Virus record (IMG/VR): IMGVR_UViG_3300009182_000141
Location: 1-38,777 of that record
Direction: 5' to 3' (one strand)
Length of the DNA stretch: 38,777 nt
Source: a virus
Numbering within the stretch: position 1 is the stretch's first letter; the number at the start of each line of letters is the position of its first letter. Of the stretch, positions 16,525 through 24,380 are shown piece after piece. A program made the position numbers and the translations under genes. The notes under the pieces were generated by a model. The model was not told the origin of the DNA and did no database searches. It saw only the letters and a list, made by a program, of their open reading frames with translations.

Positions 16525-17008
16525 TTTAAAGGATTATAATGATATATTGGCGTATGATCCTGGCGGTACTACGGGTTTCTCGCGTATACGTGTATCGCGC
16601 GAGCGTAACAGTATGGAAGTCTATGAGATAGGCGAGTTTCATACCACGGCGTTATTACGTAAACATTTATCAGAATTAAATAATAGAAAAACTTTAGTAG
16701 TTTATGAGAGCATTGTAATAAGCACAAGGGTAGCTACACAACAAACTGTAAAAATACCAATTGAAGTTATCGGAGTTATAAATTTTCTTTGCGACGAATA
16801 TAAGATAATTAGGTTTGATCAAAAACCAGCAGAAAGACTTGTATCTGAAACATGGTATCCTAAATTACACAACATACCTAGTCATAGTGGAAGTGCAACA
16901 AGACATGGAGTTGTATTTGCTAGATCAAAAATGATACCGGTTAGTGAGAAATTTCCAAAACTAATATTTGATACTAAAGAATTGAATAGAAACTTTATTA
17001 AGTATTGA
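16505..17008 (+). CDS. RuvC-like Holliday junction nuclease, possibly degenerate
   Basis: A 167-residue protein with the RNase H-fold signature of phage RuvC-like resolvases: DPGGTTG with D18, then VVYES with E68, then a helix matching the usual substrate-binding part. Near the C-terminus, where relatives have an Asp in a D-A-x-R-H motif, this protein has SATRH, so one metal-binding acid seems replaced by Ser. It would resolve recombination or replication junctions if active. Bases 16560-16670 are unusually G+C-rich with a CTCGCG/CGCGAG hairpin (16579-16603), unlike its neighbours. The stop codon lies within the -35 box of the next promoter. Confidence 0.65.
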   Translation: MRIILNNLKDYNDILAYDPGGTTGFSRIRVSRERNSMEVYEIGEFHTTALLRKHLSELNNRKTLVVYESIVISTRVATQQTVKIPIEVIGVINFLCDEYKIIRFDQKPAERLVSETWYPKLHNIPSHSGSATRHGVVFARSKMIPVSEKFPKLIFDTKELNRNFIKY

Positions 17009-17033
17009 CAAAACTTAATTAGTGGGGTATACT
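17005..17033 (+). promoter_or_regulatory. Promoter with AGTGGGG operator for the recombination operon
   Basis: TTGACA (17005-17010), a 17-base spacer ending in AGTGGGG (17021-17027), and TATACT (17028-17033). The ATG at 17040 begins six bases after the -10 box, so the mRNA should be leaderless. The segment 17026-17049 is identical to 22831-22854 in front of the SNF2 gene. Confidence 0.9.
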
Positions 17034-17039
17034 AGGGTT

Positions 17040-18032
17040 ATGGCGAAAAGGATAAATTGGTCCCGCGCTACCGAAAAGTCTAAACAAGAATTAATCGTAA
17101 CAAATAATGAACGACCATACGTAAAAAATTTACACATAACAGACATTGCATCATATCTAAGATGCCGACGACAATTCTTTTATGAAAAATATCTACGATT
17201 AAAGCCCATTAACTGGACTAATCCTGATTATTTTGATATTGGAACTTTAGGCCACAGTGTTTTGGCAAACAAATACACAAATAAAGATTTTGTTTGGCCT
17301 GAAGAAACCGAAAATTCATTGTTAGTTGAAGCACTAATTAAAGAATACGAGTTGTTTTATAATGATAGCCAATTTGAAGTTCTATCCGTAGAAGATCAAA
17401 GAAGTATAGTTATTGATGGACAAGAAATATTTTTTACTCTGGATATGTTGTTTACAGATTGGAGTGGTCCACAGCCTATTATTAGGATTATGGATCACAA
17501 ATTCTACAATTCTTTACCAGATCCAGAAGCATTACAATTTGATTTTCAAATTACAGCTTATTTATGGTTATGTAGAGAATTAGCAATTCCTGCTAAATCG
17601 CTTGTTTTGAATTGTATTCGTAAAACTCCAAGCAAACATCCAGAAATAACTTCTACAGGAAAAATAAGTGTTTCACAAACAAGTTTAAATTCTACTAACT
17701 ACCAACTATTTTTAGAGGTAGTAGATATGATGGGACACTCCCATTCAAAGTATGAAAATGAACTTCAAATTTTAAAAAATCGTGAATCTAAAGTATTTAA
17801 AAGATATAAAGAATCACGATCTGACGCTGAACTAGATTCATTTGGAGAATTTCTTAGAAAGATTGTAAAAGATATTAGACAAGATGATTTCTACCCAACT
17901 AGATCTGCTTCAGTATTTGACGGATGTATGAAATGTAAGTTTAACGATTTATGTTTGCACCAAGATAGAAAACTAAATATGAAAGCAAAGATTCATAACG
18001 ATTACAAACAAAAAGAACCAGATGAACGTTAA
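17040..18032 (+). CDS. Cas4/RecB-like PD-(D/E)XK exonuclease with an iron-sulfur cluster
   Basis: A 330-residue nuclease. Four cysteines, C42 (in YLRCRRQ) and C296, C299, C305 (CMKCKFNDLC), frame the domain exactly as in Cas4 and AddB-type nucleases that hold a 4Fe-4S cluster. Between them are GTLGH, an Asp in FTLDMLF, the catalytic DHKF (D-x-K) and QFDFQITAYLW (QxxxY motif). The likely role is 5' end resection for phage recombination, feeding the ATPase and SSB encoded next. I place the start at ATG 17040 rather than the in-frame GTG at 17022, because the latter lies upstream of the -10 box. It overlaps the next gene by 11 bases. Confidence 0.85.
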   Translation: MAKRINWSRATEKSKQELIVTNNERPYVKNLHITDIASYLRCRRQFFYEKYLRLKPINWTNPDYFDIGTLGHSVLANKYTNKDFVWPEETENSLLVEALIKEYELFYNDSQFEVLSVEDQRSIVIDGQEIFFTLDMLFTDWSGPQPIIRIMDHKFYNSLPDPEALQFDFQITAYLWLCRELAIPAKSLVLNCIRKTPSKHPEITSTGKISVSQTSLNSTNYQLFLEVVDMMGHSHSKYENELQILKNRESKVFKRYKESRSDAELDSFGEFLRKIVKDIRQDDFYPTRSASVFDGCMKCKFNDLCLHQDRKLNMKAKIHNDYKQKEPDER

Positions 18033-18771
18033 CTATTTAAAAATGATGATTTATGCCAGTCCTGGAATTGGTAAAACAGTTTTTATTGGGACTGCTACAG
18101 ATTTACCTAATGTTGGAAAGATTTTATATCTTGACACAGAAGGTAACACAGATTCTATTGAATCTAAATGTCACTACGTAACTAGCGGTAATGAAATTAT
18201 AAATCCAGAATCAAATAAAATTAATGTTGTAAGAATTAAATCTTATGATCAGTTTTTAAAGATTCTTGGCGTTTTAGAAGATGCCTATCAAAAAGGAAAT
18301 TTTCCTTATAGTGGGGGTATTGTTGCTGTTGACAGTTATTCAGAATTAGATGAAATGTCTCTGAAACATGCAATGAAAATATCAGGAATTTTACCTACTA
18401 AAAGAGGATTTCCTGATGCCGCAATGATTCCAGAATATGGGATCTCACGCACTGCATTAAAAAATGCAATGTATAAAATGAAAGAATGGGATTGTCATTT
18501 AATTGTCACATGTAAGGCATTTAAAGATGACGATGAAAAAAGCCCAACACATAATCAGATTTTTCCATCTCTATATGGAAAGTTAAAGGAGGATATTCCT
18601 GGACTATTAAAACAAGTAGGATATTTATCTATCGTCAACAGTAAAAGATGTCTAAGATGTTACCCCACTAATAAAACTTACGGTAAAGACTGTAGTGAAG
18701 GTGGAAAACTATCTAAAGACATTTTTGACCCAACCATGAAAATGGTTTTTGACTTACGTTACGGAAATTAA
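18022..18771 (+). CDS. RecA-fold phage ATPase (AAA_24 / Sak4-like annealing protein)
   Basis: A 249-residue protein with a Walker A motif ASPGIGKT at residues 12-19, an ILYLDTEG strand and a Walker B-like IVAVDSYSEL near residue 100, the plan of the phage nucleotide-binding AAA_24 family, which includes Sak4 single-strand annealing proteins. With the exonuclease upstream and the SSB-like protein downstream it forms a likely recombination set for strand annealing or replication restart. A pair of cysteines near the end (RCLRCYP, and a later KDCSEG) may bind metal. AGTGGGG at 18310 and CCCCACT at 18663 are internal. Confidence 0.75.
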   Translation: MNVNYLKMMIYASPGIGKTVFIGTATDLPNVGKILYLDTEGNTDSIESKCHYVTSGNEIINPESNKINVVRIKSYDQFLKILGVLEDAYQKGNFPYSGGIVAVDSYSELDEMSLKHAMKISGILPTKRGFPDAAMIPEYGISRTALKNAMYKMKEWDCHLIVTCKAFKDDDEKSPTHNQIFPSLYGKLKEDIPGLLKQVGYLSIVNSKRCLRCYPTNKTYGKDCSEGGKLSKDIFDPTMKMVFDLRYGN

Positions 18772-18786
18772 AGGAAATATAAAAAA

Positions 18787-19308
18787 TTGGCACGAGTTAC
18801 AGTAAACTTTGAAGACGTCGTTTTGGAATCAGCACCAGTACCAGCAGATTGGTACAAAGTATTGATTAAGAAAGCAGAAATTAAACAACCACGAGAAGCA
18901 GAAAATTCTAAAGGAGAAAAGAAATTCCCATATCTAAATTGTCAGTTTGAAATTACTTCTGGTGCTTATGCCGGACGTATCATTTATGATATGTTTACAC
19001 TAAAACCAGGTAAAGATGCACAAGGACGAACAAATAATCGAATGTTGTATAAACTTTTGACTGTTCTTGGACTTGTAGAATCTGAAGGTGAAGTAGCATT
19101 TGATGACTATGATTTGCAAGGAAAAGAAATTGATGTAAAGATTCGTATTCAAGAAGGAAAAGACGGACAAGGAGAAGTACAACAACAAAATCGTATTTCA
19201 GAAATTGAAGAACTAGGATCACAAGATACATCTGGAGTTAATTCTGTTCAAGAAACAGCTGACGTAGATTCTATGTTAGATATGTTCTCTGACGTATCAA
19301 AGGGATAA
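18787..19308 (+). CDS. Single-stranded-DNA-binding-like protein (DUF669 type)
   Basis: A 173-residue protein. TTG at 18787 is used as start, supported by AAAGGAAA about nine bases upstream. Residues 1-110 show the OB-like pattern of DUF669 proteins: an N-terminal MARVTVNFEDV, DWYKVLIKKAEIK, a Gly/Lys loop, FPYLNCQFEI, IYDMFTLKPG and a LGL segment. The acidic C-terminus (DVDSMLDMFSDV) resembles the interaction tail of SSB proteins. It probably coats single strands for the adjacent recombination proteins and the polymerase. A hairpin and a tRNA gene follow immediately. Confidence 0.75.
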   Translation: MARVTVNFEDVVLESAPVPADWYKVLIKKAEIKQPREAENSKGEKKFPYLNCQFEITSGAYAGRIIYDMFTLKPGKDAQGRTNNRMLYKLLTVLGLVESEGEVAFDDYDLQGKEIDVKIRIQEGKDGQGEVQQQNRISEIEELGSQDTSGVNSVQETADVDSMLDMFSDVSKG

Positions 19309-19317
19309 AATATCCAT

Positions 19318-19343
19318 AATGGGGTAATGTTATTTACCCCATT
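19318..19343. terminator. Hairpin between the SSB-like gene and the tRNA
   Basis: A perfect 10-base stem, AATGGGGTAA (19318-19327) and TTACCCCATT (19334-19343), with loop TGTTAT. A weak T run follows and the tRNA starts eight bases later, so it may act as a terminator or as an RNA processing site. It contains ATGGGG, not the dispersed AGTGGGG. Confidence 0.55.
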
Positions 19344-19351
19344 AAATGTTT

Positions 19352-19426
19352 GGGCTTGTAGCTCAAAGGTAGAGCTGGCGGCTCATAACTGCTAGGTTTA
19401 AGGTTCGAGTCCTTACTGGCCCACCA
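19352..19426 (+). tRNA. tRNA with CAU anticodon (elongator Met or Ile2)
   Basis: Seventy-five bases with a full cloverleaf: acceptor GGGCTTG/CTGGCCC (one T-T mismatch at the sixth pair), D arm GCTC/GAGC, anticodon stem GGCGG/CTGCT (two G-T pairs) with loop CTCATAA, 5-base variable loop, T arm TAAGG/CCTTA with TTCGAGT, discriminator A and an encoded CCA. The G1-C72 pair argues against initiator tRNA. CAU reads AUG, or AUA if lysidine-modified; the overall look (GGGC...GCCC) slightly favours Ile2, which would help an AT-rich phage with AUA codons. Confidence 0.92.
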
Positions 19427-19439
19427 AACAATTAAATAA

Positions 19440-19610
19440 GTGGATATAAATACTCTACAATATGTTAGGACTGCTATAGCTAACAGAATAAGAAAGATTA
19501 GAGCAGATAAAGAAGACTTTGAAAAAGATCCAAAAATTTTAGTTTTATATGAACTGTCTGAACATCTGGAGAATACAATAATTGAATCTACCAATAATTC
19601 AAGAACCTAA
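19440..19610 (+). CDS. Small unknown protein between tRNA and DNA polymerase
   Basis: A 56-residue frame from GTG 19440 to TAA 19608-19610 fills the space between the tRNA and the polymerase and overlaps the polymerase start by 29 bases. The product is helical and charged (VRTAIANRIRKIRADKEDFE, then LVLYELSEHLENT), as expected of a real small protein rather than a chance frame. No clear ribosome binding site precedes the GTG. It contains the binding site (GGAGA, 19568-19572) that serves the polymerase TTG start. Confidence 0.5.
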   Translation: MDINTLQYVRTAIANRIRKIRADKEDFEKDPKILVLYELSEHLENTIIESTNNSRT

Positions 19611-21897
19611 ATGTGGCGGTTGCACCTTAAACACCAGAAATAAAAAGATAATTGGGGGATTGGGTGAAACCAATTCCCCTGATTTATTTATTATAGCTGA
19701 AGCTCCTAGTTCTGAAGAACATTACAATGATACAGCTTTTAGCGGCAGGTTTAATAAAATGTTGCTAAAAGTTATATCAGAGTTAGAAACAAAATTAGAT
19801 CGTAAGATAAATGTATATGGAACTTATGCGGCTAGTTGTAGACATTTTTCAGAGAGAGCCCCAACACAACACGAATTAATGTGTTGTAATAATAGACTTG
19901 TTTCTGAGATTCAAGCATATAAACCTAAAGCAATATTGATCCTAGGTTTAAATGCTGCTTCCTTCCTAACTGATGCTAAATCTATTTCATCAGCTAGAAA
20001 TAAAGTATTCAAATTCCAAGACATCCCCACTGTAATAACATATTCACCATCTTTTGTATTTGCTAAAGGTAACAGCACATCATTTCAATCATTTGTAGAT
20101 GATATAGTGTTAGCTATTGAAGCACCATTAGAGAAGAAATATGATTGGGGTAAACGAAATTACAAAGTTGTAAACAATGAAAAAGACTGTATCGAATTAT
20201 TTAAAACTATTGGTAAGTCAGGTGAGCGAGTTTCTCTCGATATTGAAAACACTTCTGGCTTTAACCCTTATGCTGCTTTTATATTGTATGTGGGTATTAA
20301 ACATAGCTCTGGAACATACATTATTCCAAACAACATTTTCAAAGCTTGTAAGGAACATTTTAACCCAAATACAAATGTAATAGTACACAGGGCCGCACAT
20401 GAGTATAAGTTCTTTGCAGTTCATTACGACATTTGGTTAACAAACATAGATGATACATTATCTATGTTCCATCAATGTGATGAGCGTACAAACGTTTATG
20501 CAGACAAAGATCTTAAATCATTAGGCAAACTTTTAGTAGATGCTCCAGATTGGGATGAAAATATTCATAAATACATAAATAGAATGGAGCAAGCTCCAAT
20601 AATGATGCTGTATGAATATCTTGCATATGATGTGGATGTTACATATGCTATTGAGCCTGTAATAAAAGATATGCTCGTTAAAGATAATACTTTGGAAGCG
20701 TATGAAAAAGTAATTAGGCCATCTATTCCATTCCTAAATAAGATGTCTAATCATGGTATTAGAATTGATCTTGATTATGTGGAGGTAATTGATAGAGAAC
20801 TTACGGAAGATTTAAATAATATTAAAGAGCAATTTGGAAAGTTAACAAGTAAAGATATAAACATAGGAAGCCCATTACAATTAGCAACATTACTTTATGA
20901 TGAAATGGGGTATCCGTATGATAGTAAAAAATCCACAAATGAAAAAACACTTGTAGAATTGGCTACTAAGTTTCCAGAAGATACTGAAGTAATTGATTTA
21001 ATTCTTGCTTATAGAAGTACATCTAAATTATTATCTACATATGTAAAAGGTATTTATGGCCATGAACATAATGGTAAATGGGTAGATGGCTTATGTAGGC
21101 CTGATGGTAGAATACATGCTGAATTTAAATTGGAAGGTACATCTACTGGGCGATTATCAGCTGAATTAGTTCAAACAATTCCTAGTAGAAAAGGACCACT
21201 AATTAAGAAAATGTTTTTACCTGATGATGGTATGGATTTAATTGAGTTAGACTATAAACAACTTGAGTTGCGTATGGGTGCCCATATGAGTGGTGATAAA
21301 GTTCTTACTGATTATATTAATAGCGGGAACGATATGCACACTGATATGGCTAGACTTATATTTGGAATACATAACATTACTAAAGACCAAAGATTTGTTG
21401 CTAAATCTGGAAACTTTGGTGTTATGTATCGTATGGATGAAAAAGCTGCCTTTTACAATCTTAAAAAAGAATTTCCAGCTATGACTATGGAATTAGCTAA
21501 AAAGATTGTCGATATGCCACGTGATAAATTCAGACAACTATTTTTCTGGTCAACTTCTATGTTGGCTCAGGCTATGGAAGATCACTATACAACTACAATT
21601 TTTGGTAGGAAAAGAAGATTCCCACTAATACATGAGGGTAATTATGATGAAGTATTAAAACAAATGTCTAACGCAGGAATTCAAGGCTCTTCAAGTGATG
21701 TAAACTTGTTGGCCGCATCAAGATGTGATAGAGAGTTACCAATTAATAGCCACCTATTAGTTCATGACTCTTATGTAGCATCAATACCTAAAGGATTTGA
21801 TCCTAAAGAGATAGTACAAAGAATGGAAGACGTACCGTTTAAAACTAATGTAAAGTTTGAAGTTGAATATAAAGTTATGGACAAGTGGGGAGGTTAG
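19582..21897 (+). CDS. DNA polymerase I with N-terminal uracil-DNA-glycosylase-like domain
   Basis: A 771-residue fusion. Residues ~8-175 look like a family 4/5 uracil-DNA glycosylase (paired Cys at PKCGGC, LFIIAEAPSSEE, YAASCRHF, ILILGLNAASF). Residues ~210-400 form a DnaQ-type 3'-5' exonuclease (DIE near 218, later YDVD). The rest is family A polymerase: motif A DYKQLELR near 556, motif B RFVAKSGNFGVMY near 603 with Phe at the ddNTP-selectivity position, and motif C HDS near 727, where HDE is usual. TTG at 19582 is the likely start, with GGAGA nine bases upstream. This is the replicative enzyme, working with the primase-helicase; the glycosylase part may detect uracil ahead of synthesis. 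Confidence 0.88.
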   Translation: MNLPIIQEPKCGGCTLNTRNKKIIGGLGETNSPDLFIIAEAPSSEEHYNDTAFSGRFNKMLLKVISELETKLDRKINVYGTYAASCRHFSERAPTQHELMCCNNRLVSEIQAYKPKAILILGLNAASFLTDAKSISSARNKVFKFQDIPTVITYSPSFVFAKGNSTSFQSFVDDIVLAIEAPLEKKYDWGKRNYKVVNNEKDCIELFKTIGKSGERVSLDIENTSGFNPYAAFILYVGIKHSSGTYIIPNNIFKACKEHFNPNTNVIVHRAAHEYKFFAVHYDIWLTNIDDTLSMFHQCDERTNVYADKDLKSLGKLLVDAPDWDENIHKYINRMEQAPIMMLYEYLAYDVDVTYAIEPVIKDMLVKDNTLEAYEKVIRPSIPFLNKMSNHGIRIDLDYVEVIDRELTEDLNNIKEQFGKLTSKDINIGSPLQLATLLYDEMGYPYDSKKSTNEKTLVELATKFPEDTEVIDLILAYRSTSKLLSTYVKGIYGHEHNGKWVDGLCRPDGRIHAEFKLEGTSTGRLSAELVQTIPSRKGPLIKKMFLPDDGMDLIELDYKQLELRMGAHMSGDKVLTDYINSGNDMHTDMARLIFGIHNITKDQRFVAKSGNFGVMYRMDEKAAFYNLKKEFPAMTMELAKKIVDMPRDKFRQLFFWSTSMLAQAMEDHYTTTIFGRKRRFPLIHEGNYDEVLKQMSNAGIQGSSSDVNLLAASRCDRELPINSHLLVHDSYVASIPKGFDPKEIVQRMEDVPFKTNVKFEVEYKVMDKWGG

Positions 21898-21898
21898 T

Positions 21899-22168
21899 AT
21901 GATGATTTGGAATTTTATAATCTGGTATATACTGATAACTTTGGTATTTGCATTTTTACAAGTACGTAGGATGACAAGCCGTGAGTTTTTAGAATATTTA
22001 GACAGAAAAGAAGAAACAGAAAGAACAACTCAAGAAGATTTAAAATTAAATACCGCTACTAAAGATTTAATATTGAACAGTCCTGTTAGGTTTACTGTAT
22101 CATTGGTTATTGTTTCTTTAATATGGCCAGTATTCTTATTCGTTTATTTAAAAGCTAGAATTAGCTAG
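21899..22168 (+). CDS. Small protein with two membrane segments
   Basis: An 89-residue protein. ATG 21899 is two bases after the polymerase stop and has an excellent binding site, GGGGAGG (21887-21893), five bases upstream; this site overlaps an AGTGGGG heptamer at 21884. Residues 3-22 (IWNFIIWYILITLVFAFLQ) and 66-84 (FTVSLVIVSLIWPVFLFVY) are hydrophobic helices joined by a charged ~40-residue linker. A membrane function during replication or lysis is possible, but the family is not recognised. Confidence 0.6.
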   Translation: MMIWNFIIWYILITLVFAFLQVRRMTSREFLEYLDRKEETERTTQEDLKLNTATKDLILNSPVRFTVSLVIVSLIWPVFLFVYLKARIS

Positions 22169-22187
22169 GGTCCCCTTTTTCCAATAT
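22168..22187 (+). repeat. GGGTCCCC-CCAATAT intergenic repeat, copy 1
   Basis: GGGTCCCC, a short T run and CCAATAT. A second copy with the same two boxes follows the gene ending at 26654 (26658-26676), and a partial copy (GGGTCCC, T run, GACCC) is at 29561. All lie just after a stop codon. The meaning is unknown; RNA processing or protein binding are options. Confidence 0.5.
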
Positions 22188-22697
22188 ATGACACCAAGTT
22201 TCTATGTCCGCATCCTTTGTTCTATAGTTCCCAATGATTTATGTGAGATTTGTTCTTACAGTAAACCACCTCCACATAGTAGTACATTTTATATTCCAGC
22301 ATGGAATAGATTAGAGCATTGTTCTTCTTGTGGAAGACCTTGTGATGTTGTAATGCAATATGTAAATCTAGAACCAGATCCAAATGATAGTAATATCGGA
22401 GTAGGTTTGAATAATTTTAGGGGGCTACCTAAACATAAAAAAGTTCCTAAGAACATGCCATACAGAAATAAGGAAACAATGTTAAAAATAGAACCACCTA
22501 AGTTTCCAACGTCTAATTGGTATGACAATTACTGGATTGATTATTATGAAAACAATACAGATGATTTTAAACAATCTCAACCTGCACCAAATTATGTTGC
22601 TAAAAAGCCTAAACCAGTAAAACCTAAACAATCTATGAAAAAGGAAAAAGATATATCTATGTTCCAAAGACTCATAAAAGAAAAGAATAACGGCTAA
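22188..22697 (+). CDS. Zinc-ribbon-like protein of unknown function
   Basis: A 169-residue protein. Cys pairs at residues ~19/22 (CEIC) and ~46/49 (CSSC, followed by GRPC) can bind zinc. The middle is Pro/Asn-rich and the C-terminus is strongly basic (VAKKPKPVKPKQSMKKEKD), probably flexible and able to bind nucleic acid. It lacks a good ribosome binding site, and a GGGTCCCC repeat lies directly upstream. It ends the polymerase operon, with a strong terminator 16 bases after its stop. Function not known. Confidence 0.55.
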   Translation: MTPSFYVRILCSIVPNDLCEICSYSKPPPHSSTFYIPAWNRLEHCSSCGRPCDVVMQYVNLEPDPNDSNIGVGLNNFRGLPKHKKVPKNMPYRNKETMLKIEPPKFPTSNWYDNYWIDYYENNTDDFKQSQPAPNYVAKKPKPVKPKQSMKKEKDISMFQRLIKEKNNG

Positions 22698-22712
22698 TTA
22701 TTGCCACTTGAC

Positions 22713-22760
22713 AGAATAGAAGGTATGTGCTACGCGCGCATTCCTTCTATTCTTGTTTTT
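22713..22760 (+). terminator. Strong intrinsic terminator
   Basis: AGAATAGAAGG (22713-22723) pairs perfectly with CCTTCTATTCT (22743-22753); the stem continues inward with ATGTGC/GCGCAT, and a TGTTTTT tail follows. It closes the replication operon ahead of the SNF2 promoter. Confidence 0.88.
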
Positions 22761-22809
22761 AATGGTCACCACAAAACTTTTAATTATAAAAACAATTAGT
22801 TTATAAGAA

Positions 22810-22838
22810 TTGACTAAAAATCTATAGTGTGGTATACT
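22810..22838 (+). promoter_or_regulatory. Promoter of the SNF2 operon with one-mismatch operator
   Basis: TTGACT (22810-22815), 17-base spacer, TATACT (22833-22838). The spacer ends AGTGTGG, one base from AGTGGGG, and restores an extended -10 TG. ATG 22845 is six bases downstream (leaderless). Bases 22831-22854 are identical to 17026-17049. Confidence 0.88.
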
Positions 22839-22844
22839 AGGGTT

Positions 22845-24380
22845 ATGGCGAAAATGACGCTTCAACAAAAGTTTTCTCAGTTGGCCGCTGAAAGAATTAG
22901 TTCAACAAATAAAGTGGTAGAAGATACTAAAACATTTGATTTTAGTAAATTCCCCACTATGTATGAATACCAAAAAGCTGGCGTAAAGTTTCTATCTAAT
23001 CCTAAGAAGCATCGTTCAATTTTAGCTGATGGTATGGGATTAGGTAAGACATTGCAAGCTATTGGTGCTTATTACAATCACGATAAATCAGGTAACGCTA
23101 AGCTTTTAATTATCACTACAAAAAATGCTAAAGCTACCTGGCGCCGAGAATTGTTTAAATGGTTGAAGCGTGATGATACTTGTATTATTGAATCTACAGA
23201 TGGCATTATGGGTGCTACACAGAAAATTCTTTTAAATAAAGCACCAATTGTTGTAGTCAACTTTGAAAGTATGGCTAATCTAAAAGATTTAATTATGTCG
23301 CAACCGTGGCATTTTATTGTTGTTGACGAAGCGCACAAATTGCGTAATCGTGATACTAAAATGTTTAAAGCTTGTTTAGAAGTATTTAGACATTTTCAAA
23401 TGATTCCATTAAAACTGTTGACAGGTACACCGTTAATCAATAAGCCACAAGATTTGTTTTCACTATTACAATGTCTTTATCCTTCCTCTTTCACTTCTGA
23501 ATCTGAATGGATTGATAATCATTTTTGGGTTAAGACAATGTTTGGTGAGCAATCTTATAAAGAAGTAACTTCTAAGAAAAAAGCAAATGGTGGTACAGGT
23601 AAGTTAACTTATACACATAAAAATCAAGAAGAGTTTAAAAAGTATATGTCTAAATATATGCTTCGACGAACTCCAGAAGATGTTTTAGATTTACCTGATT
23701 TGATGGAAGAAATTATTCCTATTGAATTGACCGGTAAGCAACTTAAAATGTATGAAGATATTCGTGATTTGTGGGCTGCTGAATTTGACGGTAAGGAATC
23801 TGTATCAATTACTGTAGTTATTGCACAGATTCAAAGGCTAAAACAAATTTCTTTGTCTTTAGGTTTAATGTGGGGTGAATCTTGCGAAGGTCCAAAAACA
23901 GATAGAATTATTGATATTCTAGAAGAAAGTGATGACGATGAGAAATTTGTTATTACATCGTCTTATTCTACATATCTTAAACCACTTGCTAAGCTATTAA
24001 ATGAGCGTGGGATTAAAACTGTATGTTTGACCGGTGCTAGTTCTACAGAACAACGTACTAAAATGGAAAATGATTTTCAAGCTGAGAATTCAGATATTAA
24101 AGTATTTCTATTCTCTACCAAAGCAGGTAGTGAATCAATTACTTTAACTGCCGCTAATACTATTATCTTTACGGATAAACCTTGGACTGCGGCTTCGGAA
24201 GATCAAGCTGTTGGACGTATTAAACGTATTGGTCAAAATAAGAAGATGAAGAAAATTGTTTTGGAAGCTGAAAATACAGTTGAACAATACATTCAAGCTA
24301 TTATTGACCAAAAGCGTAATATGTTTGAAGAATCTATTCCTGTTTCATTAGTTCGTGCTATGTTGTTTGGCAGTAAATAA
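22845..24380 (+). CDS. SNF2-family helicase-like ATPase
   Basis: A 511-residue protein with all the marks of a compact phage SNF2 translocase: Q-motif-like YEYQKAGVKFL, Walker A DGMGLGKT, LIITTKNAK, VDEAH box, LTGTP, a linker with LRRTPEDVLDLP, then the second RecA lobe with FVITSSYSTYL and motif VI QAVGRIKRIGQ. Such enzymes move on double-stranded DNA and can remodel protein-DNA complexes; phage versions are linked to replication and recombination. I place the start at ATG 22845 and not the in-frame GTG at 22827, which precedes the -10 box. The shared MAK start and promoter with the 17.04 kb gene indicate duplication of a control cassette. Confidence 0.88.
   Translation: MAKMTLQQKFSQLAAERISSTNKVVEDTKTFDFSKFPTMYEYQKAGVKFLSNPKKHRSILADGMGLGKTLQAIGAYYNHDKSGNAKLLIITTKNAKATWRRELFKWLKRDDTCIIESTDGIMGATQKILLNKAPIVVVNFESMANLKDLIMSQPWHFIVVDEAHKLRNRDTKMFKACLEVFRHFQMIPLKLLTGTPLINKPQDLFSLLQCLYPSSFTSESEWIDNHFWVKTMFGEQSYKEVTSKKKANGGTGKLTYTHKNQEEFKKYMSKYMLRRTPEDVLDLPDLMEEIIPIELTGKQLKMYEDIRDLWAAEFDGKESVSITVVIAQIQRLKQISLSLGLMWGESCEGPKTDRIIDILEESDDDEKFVITSSYSTYLKPLAKLLNERGIKTVCLTGASSTEQRTKMENDFQAENSDIKVFLFSTKAGSESITLTAANTIIFTDKPWTAASEDQAVGRIKRIGQNKKMKKIVLEAENTVEQYIQAIIDQKRNMFEESIPVSLVRAMLFGSK

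Noticed and set aside
19334-19594. Leftward 86-codon frame over the tRNA
   Set aside because: It runs antisense through a good tRNA gene and the polymerase start; the tRNA explains the region.
22707-22713. TTGACA-like box just after the zinc-ribbon gene
   Set aside because: No -10 box lies at a proper distance; the bases belong to the terminator stem at 22713.
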